Assembly (NCBI GenBank): GCA_017413255.1
Contig: JAFPUC010000007.1
Coordinates: forward strand, 1 to 64,000
Direction of reading: 5' to 3'
Length of the DNA: 64,000 bases
From: Aeriscardovia sp.
GTDB lineage: Bacteria; Actinomycetota; Actinomycetes; Actinomycetales; Bifidobacteriaceae
This document shows positions 45,001 to 52,696 of this stretch, piece after piece. Under the pieces are notes generated by a model. That model worked only from the letters and a program-made list of their open reading frames with translations. It did not search any database and was not told the DNA's origin. Position numbers and translations under genes: made by a program. Positions within the stretch are counted from its first letter, which is position 1. Each line of letters begins with the position of its first letter.

Positions 45001-45284
45001 TCGCCAAACCCCTTTCAGGAGGAGGGTTTGCGATCCTGGATTGCTCGATAGACGAAAGCCTGAAAGAGGAAGGGGAGGTAAGAGACCTTATCCGCCGGGT
45101 GCAGGAAGAGAGGAAGGAAGCGAACTTTAAAATCACGGACAGAATCTCCCTTAAAATCTGCGCCCCCTCGCCCCTCTACTCCTCCCTTGAAAAGTACAAA
45201 GATCAGATTGCTCTGGAAACTCTGGCTTCCAGCATGGAGTTTGAAAAAGGAGAAGATCTGAAAATAAACATGGAGCTGGCCTAA
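42069..45284 (+). CDS. ileS: Isoleucyl-tRNA synthetase, eukaryotic-like (type 2)
   Basis: 1071 aa from TTG 42069, whose ribosome site AAGGAGGAGG is ideal; an upstream in-frame codon at 42021 lacks one. HYGH in LPHYGHLLTGYAKD replaces HIGH, the editing domain has WTTTPWTLPSN, and the KMSKS loop reads GNKMSKHLRNYPD. The long C-terminal part lacks the zinc knuckle of type 1 IleRS. Type 2 enzymes such as this resemble eukaryotic IleRS and are known from bifidobacteria and other mupirocin-resistant bacteria. It charges tRNA-Ile. No T-box leader is visible in the 72-bp gap after the SRP RNA. Confidence 0.97.
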   Translation: MENARPLYPLAFKDLSKTPDFPRMEKEILSYWRDEDTFEKSMEKRRGEGEFVFFDGPPFANGLPHYGHLLTGYAKDVIPRYQTMRGKRVERVFNWDTHGLPAELEAERELGLTCKAQIDQMGIAVFNRKCKESVLKYSSKWQEYINRQGRWVSFESGIKTMDLPYMESVIWAFKELFKKGLIYNSERVLPYCPLDETPLSNHELHMDSDVYRPKQDRTVTVAAKLKNSSAYLLFWTTTPWTLPSNMAMVVGPEIEYVKVRCSSGPMAGKSAYLAKSRLEAYKKALGEVEIEETLKGKNMEGWEYYPPMTYLEDPSSPFYPGQNAWKVYEADFVTQDDGTGIVHQAPYGEDDMETIHAHGILPFDVTDSSARFKDLVEDYKGLGVFEASPKIIRDFKNSSGSLSKIPEERRAILVEDKDFVHSYPHCWRCGTPLIYKPVSSWFVKVTAIKDKLLKGNQKINWIPENVKNGQFGKWLEGARDWSVTRNRYWGTPIPIWISTDPAYPRMDVYGSLEEIEKDFGALPKNEAGEVDLHRPWIDSLVRKNPDDPTGKSEMRRVKDILDVWFDSACISFAQKHFPFENKEEFLSRFPADFVVEYIGQTRGWFYVQNVMTEALFDSIPFKNVVCHGIVLGSDGNKMSKHLRNYPDVSEVFDEFGSDALRWFLMSSPILRGGNLIVTSQGIKDAVRKVLIPLWNAYSFFALYANACRGKKGYRAKRVEGGERLTELDRFILSSLSSALSSIQASLDAFCISDACKAGADFIDCLTNWYIRNSRKRFWEEEEAAFDTLYTVLETFSKAMAPLLPFEAEAIFRSLTGKESVHLEEWPSSFSLEKYLDKDLESDMNFAREVVSCALSIRKEQNIRVRQPLSKLGVVSKEKGLERFERIVKRELDVKEVEFLNFEEAEAKGLKVERKLSINPRVLGPRIGGKVQDAIRSSKEGKWEEKGGSVFVEVKGEKVSLLPEEYSLSSTLLLPSSSFAKPLSGGGFAILDCSIDESLKEEGEVRDLIRRVQEERKEANFKITDRISLKICAPSPLYSSLEKYKDQIALETLASSMEFEKGEDLKINMELA

Positions 45285-45305
45285 GCCCCTTTTGGAGGCC
45301 GCAAA

Positions 45306-46073
45306 ATGCTTTTAGCCGCGCAGATTTCCATCTCCACCCCTATGCCGCTGGAGAGCAACTGGTTCTTCCTCATAGTCGAATACCTTGCCACTTTCTTTTG
45401 CGGCATGATCGGGGGAATGGCTGCATGCAGGAGAGAGTTCGATTCTTTTTCCATCATGATAGCTGCATGGTTTACAGCTCTCGGAGGCGGCACCATAAGG
45501 GACGTTTTGATAGGCTGCATCCCCCCCACCAACCTTACAAACTACTGGTACCTGGGAATCGCAATCCTGGCGGGGCTGTGCGTGATATTTTTGCACCCCG
45601 AGGTGGAAAAGCTCTACTGGACAAATACCATTTTCGATGCCCTCGCCCTCGCCCTCTTTGCAATTGACGGAACTACCAAGGGCCTGGCCTACCATATGCC
45701 CGCAATAACTGCGATATTTGTAGGAGTTGTGACCGGAGTGGGGGGAGGGGTGTGCAGGGATGTAATCTTAAACGAAGTGCCGGTAATCATAAGAGACAAG
45801 CACCTCTACCTCGTTCCCGCCATCGTGGCCTCAATCCTTACGGTTTTCGTTTGCAAGGCCTACATATACAACTGGATTAACTTCACTTCCGAAATCCTTT
45901 TAGACATCTTGATAGTGATCATAACGGTGACGCTGAGACTGCTGTCGGTAAAGTTGGACTGGACCATGCCGGGAGCCGTAAAAAGGAGCCAGCCTCTCTC
46001 CCTGCACTCCTCGAGAAGGGTGGAAAAGAAGAGCAAGAAGGGATCTTCGAGGGGCCTTTTGCACCACAAGTAA
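45306..46073 (+). CDS. TRIC/UPF0126-family membrane channel protein
   Basis: 255 aa with seven predicted helices made of two repeats, each with a glycine motif before an Arg-Asp pair: GGGTIRDVL near residue 60 and GGGVCRDVI near residue 148. These trimeric proteins are cation channels or are sometimes called glycine-transporter domain proteins. The C-terminal tail is basic (RRVEKKSKKG). ATG with GGAGG, 21 bp after ileS. Its stop is adjacent to the stop of the opposite VKOR gene (46073/46074). Confidence 0.9.
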   Translation: MLLAAQISISTPMPLESNWFFLIVEYLATFFCGMIGGMAACRREFDSFSIMIAAWFTALGGGTIRDVLIGCIPPTNLTNYWYLGIAILAGLCVIFLHPEVEKLYWTNTIFDALALALFAIDGTTKGLAYHMPAITAIFVGVVTGVGGGVCRDVILNEVPVIIRDKHLYLVPAIVASILTVFVCKAYIYNWINFTSEILLDILIVIITVTLRLLSVKLDWTMPGAVKRSQPLSLHSSRRVEKKSKKGSSRGLLHHK

Positions 46074-46694
46074 TCAAAAGATCCTAGATCCGTCCCGTAG
46101 GAAGATTAGAAGGATTAAAACGAGAATCCATGCCGCATCTACGAATAGATCCAGCGAGGGGCGGTAGTAGGAATAGAGGGCTTTTTTAATCCTGCCTTTG
46201 CCCAGATCCTGCACGGTTACGCAGGCATGGCTTTGGGACATAAACTGCACGGTGGAAGAAAACATAAGCGTCAGGCACCACGGGCAGATCGCGTTTATGG
46301 AGTAAAGCTCCTGGGAAAAAAGCCAATAGGAAAAAATCAGGGCTGCAAGGTTTCCCAGCCAAGAACAAAGGGAAAACCACTTGGGGAGTTTGGCCCTGGA
46401 AAGTCCGAGGACTGCCACGGTCACAAATACGGCTTCAAAGCATATTCCCAAAAAGCAGTTTGGAATCTTTAAGCTTCCGAAATTTAAAAAATCGGCCTGC
46501 CAGCTCTTGGCTACAGTGGAGCAGGAGATGACGGCATTTATGTCGCAGCCCAATTCCACCTTGGGGTTTTGGGCGATTTTAAGGGTGTCGGAAGCGAGGG
46601 CGAAGGAAACGGCTTCGGCCAGAAGGGAGGAGATGAGCATTAGGCAGTAAAGCCAAACGGGACCGTGCCTCCACTTCTCTTTCCATGATGCCAT
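46074..46694 (-). CDS. Vitamin K epoxide reductase (VKOR) family protein
   Basis: 206 aa with four or five helices. The redox motif CPWC (AICPWCLTL) sits at the helix start near residue 136, and loop cysteines CDINAVISC occur near residues 50-58, giving the four conserved cysteines. In bacteria VKOR reoxidises a DsbA-like protein with quinone, driving disulfide formation outside the cell. No DsbA partner is encoded nearby. Start abuts the DUF3107 stop by 1 bp. Confidence 0.92.
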   Translation of the reverse strand: MASWKEKWRHGPVWLYCLMLISSLLAEAVSFALASDTLKIAQNPKVELGCDINAVISCSTVAKSWQADFLNFGSLKIPNCFLGICFEAVFVTVAVLGLSRAKLPKWFSLCSWLGNLAALIFSYWLFSQELYSINAICPWCLTLMFSSTVQFMSQSHACVTVQDLGKGRIKKALYSYYRPSLDLFVDAAWILVLILLIFLRDGSRIF

Positions 46695-46939
46695 CAGGCG
46701 GTTCTCATATATCCCATCATGGGGTGAATCACGGGTTCCACCCTGGCAAACCCTACGCAGGAACCGGAAATCAAAAGCTGCTGGCCTTCCTGCCCCTCTA
46801 TGATGCAGTGGCCGTTTTCGCTCACGGCTTTTTCAATTTTTTCCATAACTTCTTTCGCGTCTTCCTGGGTGGTTATGGCTACCGATCCCTGGATGTTTTT
46901 TAGGCCTATCGTGACCATTATTTCTTTTTTTTCACTCAT
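46694..46939 (-). CDS. DUF3107 family small protein
   Basis: 81 aa, small alpha/beta protein conserved in Actinobacteria. Pattern: IMVTIGLKNIQGSVAITT, an amphipathic helix (AKEVMEKIEKAVSENG), then LLISGSCVGFARVEP. Function not established. ATG 46937-46939 overlaps the stop of the kinase-like gene by 8 bp (ATGAGTGA); a farther TTG 46954 and ATG 46945 are possible but less coupled. Confidence 0.8.
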   Translation of the reverse strand: MSEKKEIMVTIGLKNIQGSVAITTQEDAKEVMEKIEKAVSENGHCIIEGQEGQQLLISGSCVGFARVEPVIHPMMGYMRTA

Positions 46940-48458
46940 TTGCATTCCCGTCAATTCTATCTACTACTTTAGTCTGGGTTTGGCTTTCGGTGCGGGGGGC
47001 CACCTCGGGGGAGGGCGCGGAAGGGGTAGGGGCAAAGTAAGAGGCGGAAGCTGCGGCGCCGGCCCCTTTTTCCATCGCGCTCCCTCCGTCTTTAAGGTGC
47101 ACGGAGGCCGGCGAAGAAGATAGGCTGGAGGGGGCATCTACCTGCTTCAATACCGCAGTATCCCTATCCTGCGGGTTTTTTTCTTCCTGGGCCCTTTTTT
47201 CTGCCTCCAGTTCCGCCCTTAAATCCCTTCCTTCCCTTTTTGCCAAGGCCGCCCTCACGACAACCCTCCACATGGCGGACTTTAAAGCGGGATCTACAGG
47301 CGGCTGCTCTGGCGCCTCTTCTTCCTCCATTCCCTCTATTTCCTCCACTTTCTCTTCCCCTCCGCCGCTTTCCTGGGGAGAGGACATTTGAGAAGTGGCC
47401 AAAGGAGGTTGGCAAGCGGAGGGGAGGGGGGATTCTTCCAAATCCTTAACTCCGCGCTGCGCGGGGGAAAGGGGGTCGGGTGGGACGCGGAGAGCTTCGC
47501 CGGGCAAAGGGCCCTCCGGCTTTTGGGGAGCTATGGAGCGAAGGTCGGCGCTCAGGCGCAAAAGCTTTTGGGAAAGAAGGAGGGAGCTTTCCTTTTCCCC
47601 CTTTCTTTGTGCTTCCAAGAGGGCCGCCCCCATTTTCATTTGCCTCCATAATTTTGCCCGGGGAAGGATGAAGGGATCCATGGCCTCGTTCATGCTCATA
47701 GCGTATCCCTGCATGAAAGAGTCGATCTGCTTTTGGGCCATCCCTTCTGCAAACATCCACTCCAGATCCCTTGCCGGATCGCTTATCTGGGCCTCTTCCC
47801 ACTTGGAAAAGGAGCATACTGCCCCTCCGGCAAAGCCTGCCTGCCCCCTCTTCCATCCTCCATGGATAAGGGAGGGGGAAAAGTCCCAGAGGGCGTCCAT
47901 CTGCCCCAGTTCCTCCCAGACATCCAAAATCCTAGAATCTATCCTTCCCGAGCCCCTTAGCCTCTTAATCCATGAATCCAATTCAAAACGGATAGAGGGG
48001 GCTGAAAAAGACAGGAAGCCCTCGAAGGCTTGGCCCAAAGAGTGGAGAAATCCCACCCCCTGCCCGAAGGAGCGGCATTCTTCCTCGTTTAAGGAAGCAA
48101 AGGCGGGAAAGGATCCGGGGGAAAAGGAACAAATCAAGATGAGGTACTTCTTTTTCTCCAGATCCTCCTGCTCTCCTTCCAGCAGGCATTTTTCAATTTT
48201 TATCCCTTTTTGGGAAAAATCCAGTTTTCCTTCCAAAAGGGCCTCGGATCGGGCCCGGGAATTTAAAACCTCCCGCCCGGCCTTGGTATAGGAAAGGTAG
48301 GAGACGCACCTGCGGTTGCGTGCCGTCCTTATTTGCAGGGCATTGATACCGATCTTTTCATCTTCCTCCCCTGTCTGGTGCCCGGCTTCTATTACGTCGA
48401 GCTTGGGGGCTGCAGCCGAAGTGAGGGCGCAGGCCTTGAAAAAATCGATATACGTCAC
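46932..48458 (-). CDS. APH/macrolide-phosphotransferase-fold protein, probable pseudokinase
   Basis: 508 aa from GTG 48456-48458. The frame runs on to 48944 but that part is antisense to the helicase gene, so it is left out. Residues 1-300 show a reduced APH fold. The catalytic loop reads LIHGGWKRGQAGFAGG (HGG 199-201 instead of HGD, no Asn), and the metal loop reads FSKWEEAQISDPARDLEW (SKW instead of IDW). Both key Asp residues are missing. Residues 310-508 are Pro/Glu/Ser-rich and probably disordered. A TATTAT lies 6 nt upstream of GTG, suggesting a leaderless mRNA. Divergent from the UvrD gene and first of a unit with DUF3107 and VKOR. Role unknown. Confidence 0.8.
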   Translation of the reverse strand: MTYIDFFKACALTSAAAPKLDVIEAGHQTGEEDEKIGINALQIRTARNRRCVSYLSYTKAGREVLNSRARSEALLEGKLDFSQKGIKIEKCLLEGEQEDLEKKKYLILICSFSPGSFPAFASLNEEECRSFGQGVGFLHSLGQAFEGFLSFSAPSIRFELDSWIKRLRGSGRIDSRILDVWEELGQMDALWDFSPSLIHGGWKRGQAGFAGGAVCSFSKWEEAQISDPARDLEWMFAEGMAQKQIDSFMQGYAMSMNEAMDPFILPRAKLWRQMKMGAALLEAQRKGEKESSLLLSQKLLRLSADLRSIAPQKPEGPLPGEALRVPPDPLSPAQRGVKDLEESPLPSACQPPLATSQMSSPQESGGGEEKVEEIEGMEEEEAPEQPPVDPALKSAMWRVVVRAALAKREGRDLRAELEAEKRAQEEKNPQDRDTAVLKQVDAPSSLSSSPASVHLKDGGSAMEKGAGAAASASYFAPTPSAPSPEVAPRTESQTQTKVVDRIDGNANE

Positions 48459-48522
48459 AAAAAAATAATACAATCTGAGATGTAACGAGTAATGACTTAC
48501 GGGCCTTGAAAAAGAAAAGAAA

Positions 48523-49860
48523 ATGAAGCCGGAATCTCGCCTCCTTTCCTCCTTAGATCCCTTCCAGAAGGAAGCTGCGCTCCAGCGGGAGGGGACGCTT
48601 TGCCTTATAGCAGGGGCGGGGAGCGGGAAGACCAGTACCGTAACCTCCCGAATAGCCCTGGCGCTGGAGGAGGGGGCGTGGAATCCTTCAAAAACGGCTG
48701 CCATAGCCTTTTCAAACCAGGCCGCCCTGTCTTTGCGTTCCAGGCTTTCATGCATGACGGAGAAAAAAATCAGGGTCTCAACTTTCCATTCCCTAGCTTT
48801 CTCCCAGCTGCGCAGGCTCTGGTCGCTTTTTGCCCTCTCCCCCTTCCCCTCACTTATGGGAGACAGAGATTCTCTTCTTCTTTTGAAGCGCTCTTCCCCC
48901 TCCCTTTCAGCCCCCCGCCTCCTTTCCGCCATCAAATGGGCCAAAAGCTCCTTGGTTTCCCCGGACGAATTTGGGAAAGCGTGCGCCTATTTTTCTTTTT
49001 CCCTGCCTTCCGGCTTTAAAGAGGCGTGGGAAAGGTACGAAAGGCTGAAAAGCGAAAAAGGTGCCATAGATTTCGACGACATCTTCCTGCTCCTTCTTCG
49101 CATTTTAAAATCGAGCAGGGAGGCAAGGCGGATGGTGTCTAGATCCTTTGAGTCGGTGACGGTAGACGAGTACCAGGACGTCTCCGCGGCCCAGCACGCC
49201 GTTTTGAAATTTTGGACGAGCGGTGCCGAAAGCGTGTGCGTAGTAGGCGATCTTGCCCAAACCATCTATTCTTTTGCCGGATCTTCAAGCTGGTTTTTAG
49301 AGCATGCAAAAGGGGACTTTCCCCCTCCCTACAGGCAAATCAACCTGGCCTCCAATTACCGATCGGCCAGGCAGATCATAAGATGGGCAAACAGCGTCCT
49401 GGCCCCTTCTTCCAAAAAATACGTCAGGCTCCGGCCGGCTTTAAAGTCTAAAGGCTCCGTCTCAAAAGAATCTTTTTCCGATTTTTCAAGCCTTGCCAAA
49501 AGGGCGGCAGAGCTGGCGCAAACCATGGAAGAGGGCAAAAGCGTAGCCATTCTTGCAAGATCCAGGCGCGATCTTGAAGCCCTGAAAAAGGAGCTCTCCT
49601 CCCGGTTTGTCCCGTTTTCAGATTCCGATCGCCCCCGGGAGGGGGGAGTGCTCCTTTCCACCATTCACGCGGCCAAGGGGCTGGAGTGGGACAGGGTTAT
49701 TTTGGTAATAGGCACCGAAAAGGTGGAAAGCTCGGAAGAAGAGAGGAGGATACTCTTCGTCGCCTGCACGCGGGCAAAGGAGAGGCTGGATATACTTTTT
49801 ACCCCTTCCGGCCAAAATTTAAGCCGTTTTCTTCCTTTCAGTCTTTCAAAAGATTTGTAA
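48523..49860 (+). CDS. Compact UvrD/Rep-family superfamily 1 helicase
   Basis: 445 aa, much shorter than the 650-750 aa usual for UvrD. All core motifs are present: GAGSGKTS (I), STFHSLAF, DEYQDVS (II), GDLAQTIYSFAG (III), ASNYRSARQI (IV), STIHAAKGLEWDRV (V), VACTRAKERL (VI). The 1B/2B insert domains are shortened, and no HRDC or C-terminal domain follows. It would unwind DNA 3' to 5' with ATP. The context with DUF2342 and the Lon-like protease matches the mycobacterial UvrD2 neighbourhood. Start ATG has only a weak purine-rich ribosome site. Confidence 0.92.
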   Translation: MKPESRLLSSLDPFQKEAALQREGTLCLIAGAGSGKTSTVTSRIALALEEGAWNPSKTAAIAFSNQAALSLRSRLSCMTEKKIRVSTFHSLAFSQLRRLWSLFALSPFPSLMGDRDSLLLLKRSSPSLSAPRLLSAIKWAKSSLVSPDEFGKACAYFSFSLPSGFKEAWERYERLKSEKGAIDFDDIFLLLLRILKSSREARRMVSRSFESVTVDEYQDVSAAQHAVLKFWTSGAESVCVVGDLAQTIYSFAGSSSWFLEHAKGDFPPPYRQINLASNYRSARQIIRWANSVLAPSSKKYVRLRPALKSKGSVSKESFSDFSSLAKRAAELAQTMEEGKSVAILARSRRDLEALKKELSSRFVPFSDSDRPREGGVLLSTIHAAKGLEWDRVILVIGTEKVESSEEERRILFVACTRAKERLDILFTPSGQNLSRFLPFSLSKDL

Positions 49861-51178
49861 AGTCCAAATCCCAGTCGTTTCCGTTTTCCCCTTCTTCCTC
49901 CTCCTTTCCATCCACTTTGGAAAGAAGCCTCGGGTGCGACCAAAGCCTGTCTCTTTCTTCTACGTTTCCGCTCAGTTTGTCCCACTTGGCGCACATTTCC
50001 CTAAGGTACTTGGGATCCAATCCCAGCCCCATGAGCTTTGCCAGGATTTTCCCCGTCATTTCGCCTTCGGCGCGCCTTCGCCTCATCATTTCCCTCAGCT
50101 CTGAAATGTGGGGGATGAAGGCGCTTCCCGCCCGCCATGTCACGCAGTCGACCCAGCTTTCTACCAGAGTTAGAAGCCTTTGCAGGCTTTCTTTAGCCTT
50201 TTTCTGCCCTTCGCTGTCTTTGGCCTTGAAGGTGGAGAGGTTTACCAGGTTGCTTAGCCCGCTGGGGTTCATGAAGTCTGCGGTTGAAGTGTCGGGGGCC
50301 GAATCGGAATTTTCAAGATCCATATCGCGCGAGTACTTGTACACGAGCGTGCAAATCTGCCCCTCTATCCATGGGGCGGAGTTGTAAAGCCTGGCGTAAG
50401 CCATTTCCCGAAGGGCGTAGAAAGCGTACGCCTCTTCCTTGGGCAGCTGTGCGTCTTGGGCGAAAGCGTCCAGGTTCTCGGCTATGAGAGCCCCGGCCTT
50501 CCCTCCCACCGTTCTTACTCCGTAGTCAAAACTGGCGAGGGTAAGAATGCTCATTTCGCCTATAGCCGAGCCCAGCTGTATGGCAAAGTTGGTCTTTACT
50601 ACGTTTTGGATTATGGACTGGCGGTCTGCATTGATGCCGGGCAAAGGTATCCCGCCGGCAAAAATTTCGTAATCATAATCGCCACTGCCCATAAACTTTA
50701 AGAAATAATTCGTCGCCGACTCTTCCATGGCCTGGGCCATGGGGGTGACGAGGCGTGTCCATGCCTTTATCGACCCCTCTGTCCATTGGTGCGGGGTAAG
50801 GATTTTGGTCTTTTCGGGCAGGGGGAGGGTGGAAGAGGCAGAGTCGAGCCAGAGGTTGGCAGAGCTGGTGGCCTGGGAGAGACGGTCGAACTGGAGGGCC
50901 GAAATAGTATTTTTGAAGTGCTTTTCTTCGGCGGTCTTAAGGGCCATTTGAGTGATCAGCGGCTGGTTTACCGCCCCCTTGTCTTCTTGGCCTTCCCGCC
51001 CTGCGGCCTGGAAGGCAGAATAAATTTTTCGCATTTCCGAAGGAGAGGGAAGACGCGATTGGGAAAGCAGCTCATCTTTTATGGAGTCGGGCAGGGAGGA
51101 AAACTTTTCCCACGCCATTTTCCCGCCTTCTTCTCCAAAAGATTCAATGAGCCACCTATGAAATTCGTTGGAGTCCAT
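49838..51178 (-). CDS. DUF2342-family zincin-like protein, metal site lost
   Basis: 446 aa, mostly helical. In the family an HExxH motif gives the zinc site; here the equivalent stretch (residues 255-265) reads ALREMAYARLY, so His becomes Arg257 and His becomes Tyr261, while Glu258 remains. The DYGVRTVGGKAGALI segment near residue 218 and the helix NLDAFAQD follow family layout. The C-terminal 20 residues are acidic. It is convergent with uvrD (23-bp overlap) and divergent from the Lon-like protease. Probably inactive as a protease, so a structural or binding role is likelier. Confidence 0.8.
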   Translation of the reverse strand: MDSNEFHRWLIESFGEEGGKMAWEKFSSLPDSIKDELLSQSRLPSPSEMRKIYSAFQAAGREGQEDKGAVNQPLITQMALKTAEEKHFKNTISALQFDRLSQATSSANLWLDSASSTLPLPEKTKILTPHQWTEGSIKAWTRLVTPMAQAMEESATNYFLKFMGSGDYDYEIFAGGIPLPGINADRQSIIQNVVKTNFAIQLGSAIGEMSILTLASFDYGVRTVGGKAGALIAENLDAFAQDAQLPKEEAYAFYALREMAYARLYNSAPWIEGQICTLVYKYSRDMDLENSDSAPDTSTADFMNPSGLSNLVNLSTFKAKDSEGQKKAKESLQRLLTLVESWVDCVTWRAGSAFIPHISELREMMRRRRAEGEMTGKILAKLMGLGLDPKYLREMCAKWDKLSGNVEERDRLWSHPRLLSKVDGKEEEEGENGNDWDLDFTNLLKD

Positions 51179-51276
51179 AATGTCTTTCTTTTCATTCCGT
51201 TTATTTTCATGTATTATCTCAAAATCATGGGAAATACACAGGCTTTCACCGGCCTTGCGTCTTTGGATGCAAAGTT

Positions 51277-52137
51277 ATGGCTTTAAAACCTCAGGGGCCC
51301 TCCAGCTCTTTTAAGGCGTATCTAAGCTGGATCGCAAGGCACGGCTACTGGGGGGTGGCGGTGCTTTTAATAGCCTTCCTTTTCTTCCCCACAAACTACG
51401 TCATGGAAAGGCCAGGTCCTACCATGAACGTTTTGGGCAATGCCGTTTTAAATTACGGCAGCAAAAAGGTGAACCTCGGGGGAAAAGCTATTGAAGTGGG
51501 AAACTCCTCTTTTTCCCCTTCAGGCGCCCTGGACATCGTCACCGTGAACGTAGTGGGATCCCCCTCCAGCACGCTGCCGGTTTTCATGGCCATAGCAAAT
51601 TATTTCGACCCCTCCTCTAGGGTTTTGCCTAAAGAAGTGGTCTTCCCCATCGGCTCCTCCCTTTCCCAGGATGAAAAGAGCCAGCAGGGCCTTATGAACG
51701 GGGCCAAGCAGGCGGCCAAGCAGGCGGCCTTTTCCTTCCTGAAATCCAAGGGCCTCTGGGCGCAGAAAATAGAAGGGGCGAAAATTAATTCAGGCCCCAT
51801 AGGCGGCCCATCGGCCGGAATGGTTTTCGCCCTGGGCCTGATAGAAAAGACTACGGGGGAGAACCTGACGGGGGGAAAGGACGTGGCAGGCACGGGCACC
51901 CTCTCCGATTCTGGGCAGGTGGGCGCCATCGGCGGGATATCTTCCAAAATGATTGCGGCGCGAAGGGACGGAGCCTCCTTCTTTCTGGCCCCGGAGGCAA
52001 ACTGCGCCCAGGTGCTTTCTTCAAAAGTCCCCTCCGGCCTTAGGGTCATTCCCGTTTCTTCCCTTTCAGGGGCCCTTTCGGCCCTGAAAGACATTTCCTC
52101 GGGCCGACTTTCCCTTCTTCCCTACTGCAAGGCCTGA
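51277..52137 (+). CDS. Membrane-anchored Lon-like (S16) serine protease without PDZ domain
   Basis: 286 aa. N-terminal membrane anchor (about 24-38, VAVLLIAFLFFP), an extracytoplasmic N-terminal domain, then the S16 protease domain: catalytic Ser179 in GGPSAGMVFAL and Lys224 in GGISSKMIAARRDGA. Homologues (YlbL, mycobacterial Rv3194c) carry a PDZ domain between these parts; here only about 40 residues separate them, so it is gone. Faces outside the membrane. ATG with GGATGCAAAG upstream. Divergent from DUF2342 across a 98-bp gap. Confidence 0.88.
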   Translation: MALKPQGPSSSFKAYLSWIARHGYWGVAVLLIAFLFFPTNYVMERPGPTMNVLGNAVLNYGSKKVNLGGKAIEVGNSSFSPSGALDIVTVNVVGSPSSTLPVFMAIANYFDPSSRVLPKEVVFPIGSSLSQDEKSQQGLMNGAKQAAKQAAFSFLKSKGLWAQKIEGAKINSGPIGGPSAGMVFALGLIEKTTGENLTGGKDVAGTGTLSDSGQVGAIGGISSKMIAARRDGASFFLAPEANCAQVLSSKVPSGLRVIPVSSLSGALSALKDISSGRLSLLPYCKA

Positions 52138-52182
52138 TTTCGCCATATGCAAAAACAGGGGGCAATTTAAAGGCTTAAAGGT

Positions 52183-52617
52183 ATGTTTATAAGAATGGAT
52201 AATAGTGCAATCTTGAACAAGCTGGGATTTAAGCCCGGAGTCTCAGTCAAAGAATACATGTGGGGAGAGGATGTAGAGGGCGAGTTGAGGGATGCCATAT
52301 GCGAGTGCATAGGCTCCGATCTTTTGGATGAAGGTTCCGGGGACGGGGCGGATATGTCGTGCGTGTGGTGGAGGGATGGAAATGACGAGGAGGCCTTGAG
52401 CGACTGCCTCCTTGACGCATCTTCATCCATAGCACCCGGGCGCAAAATATGCGTCTTAACTCCGAAGCCCGGATTTGAAGGGGCGGGCTCTCCGGGTTTT
52501 GTGGCGGAAGTGGCATCGAAAGAAGGCCTTAACGCCTCCACTCCCGTGAGCGTCAACAGCGAATGGAACGCCATTTGCCTTTACCCCTTTGGTCACGGAG
52601 CTAAGCGCTCTTCCTAA
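52183..52617 (+). CDS. DUF3052 family protein
   Basis: 144 aa. Family pattern: LNKLGFKPGVSVKEYMWGED, ELRDAICECIGSDLLDE, CVWWRDGNDEEALSDCL and ICVLTPKPGFEGAGSP. Conserved in Actinobacteria; function unknown. ATG 52195 is an alternative start that removes MFIR. It lies between the Lon-like protease and a PAP2 phosphatase with short gaps. Confidence 0.85.
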   Translation: MFIRMDNSAILNKLGFKPGVSVKEYMWGEDVEGELRDAICECIGSDLLDEGSGDGADMSCVWWRDGNDEEALSDCLLDASSSIAPGRKICVLTPKPGFEGAGSPGFVAEVASKEGLNASTPVSVNSEWNAICLYPFGHGAKRSS

Positions 52618-52696
52618 ACCCCTTTGCCCGATCTGATATATTATCGAGTGGTTTAAGTTTTATGGTCGGGCGTTTCCAGCCATGAGGAGGAACGGA

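Noticed and set aside
48459-48944. N-terminal 160-residue extension of the pseudokinase frame
   Set aside because: Lies wholly antisense to the conserved motifs of the UvrD gene and has basic low-complexity composition; GTG 48458 is a better start.
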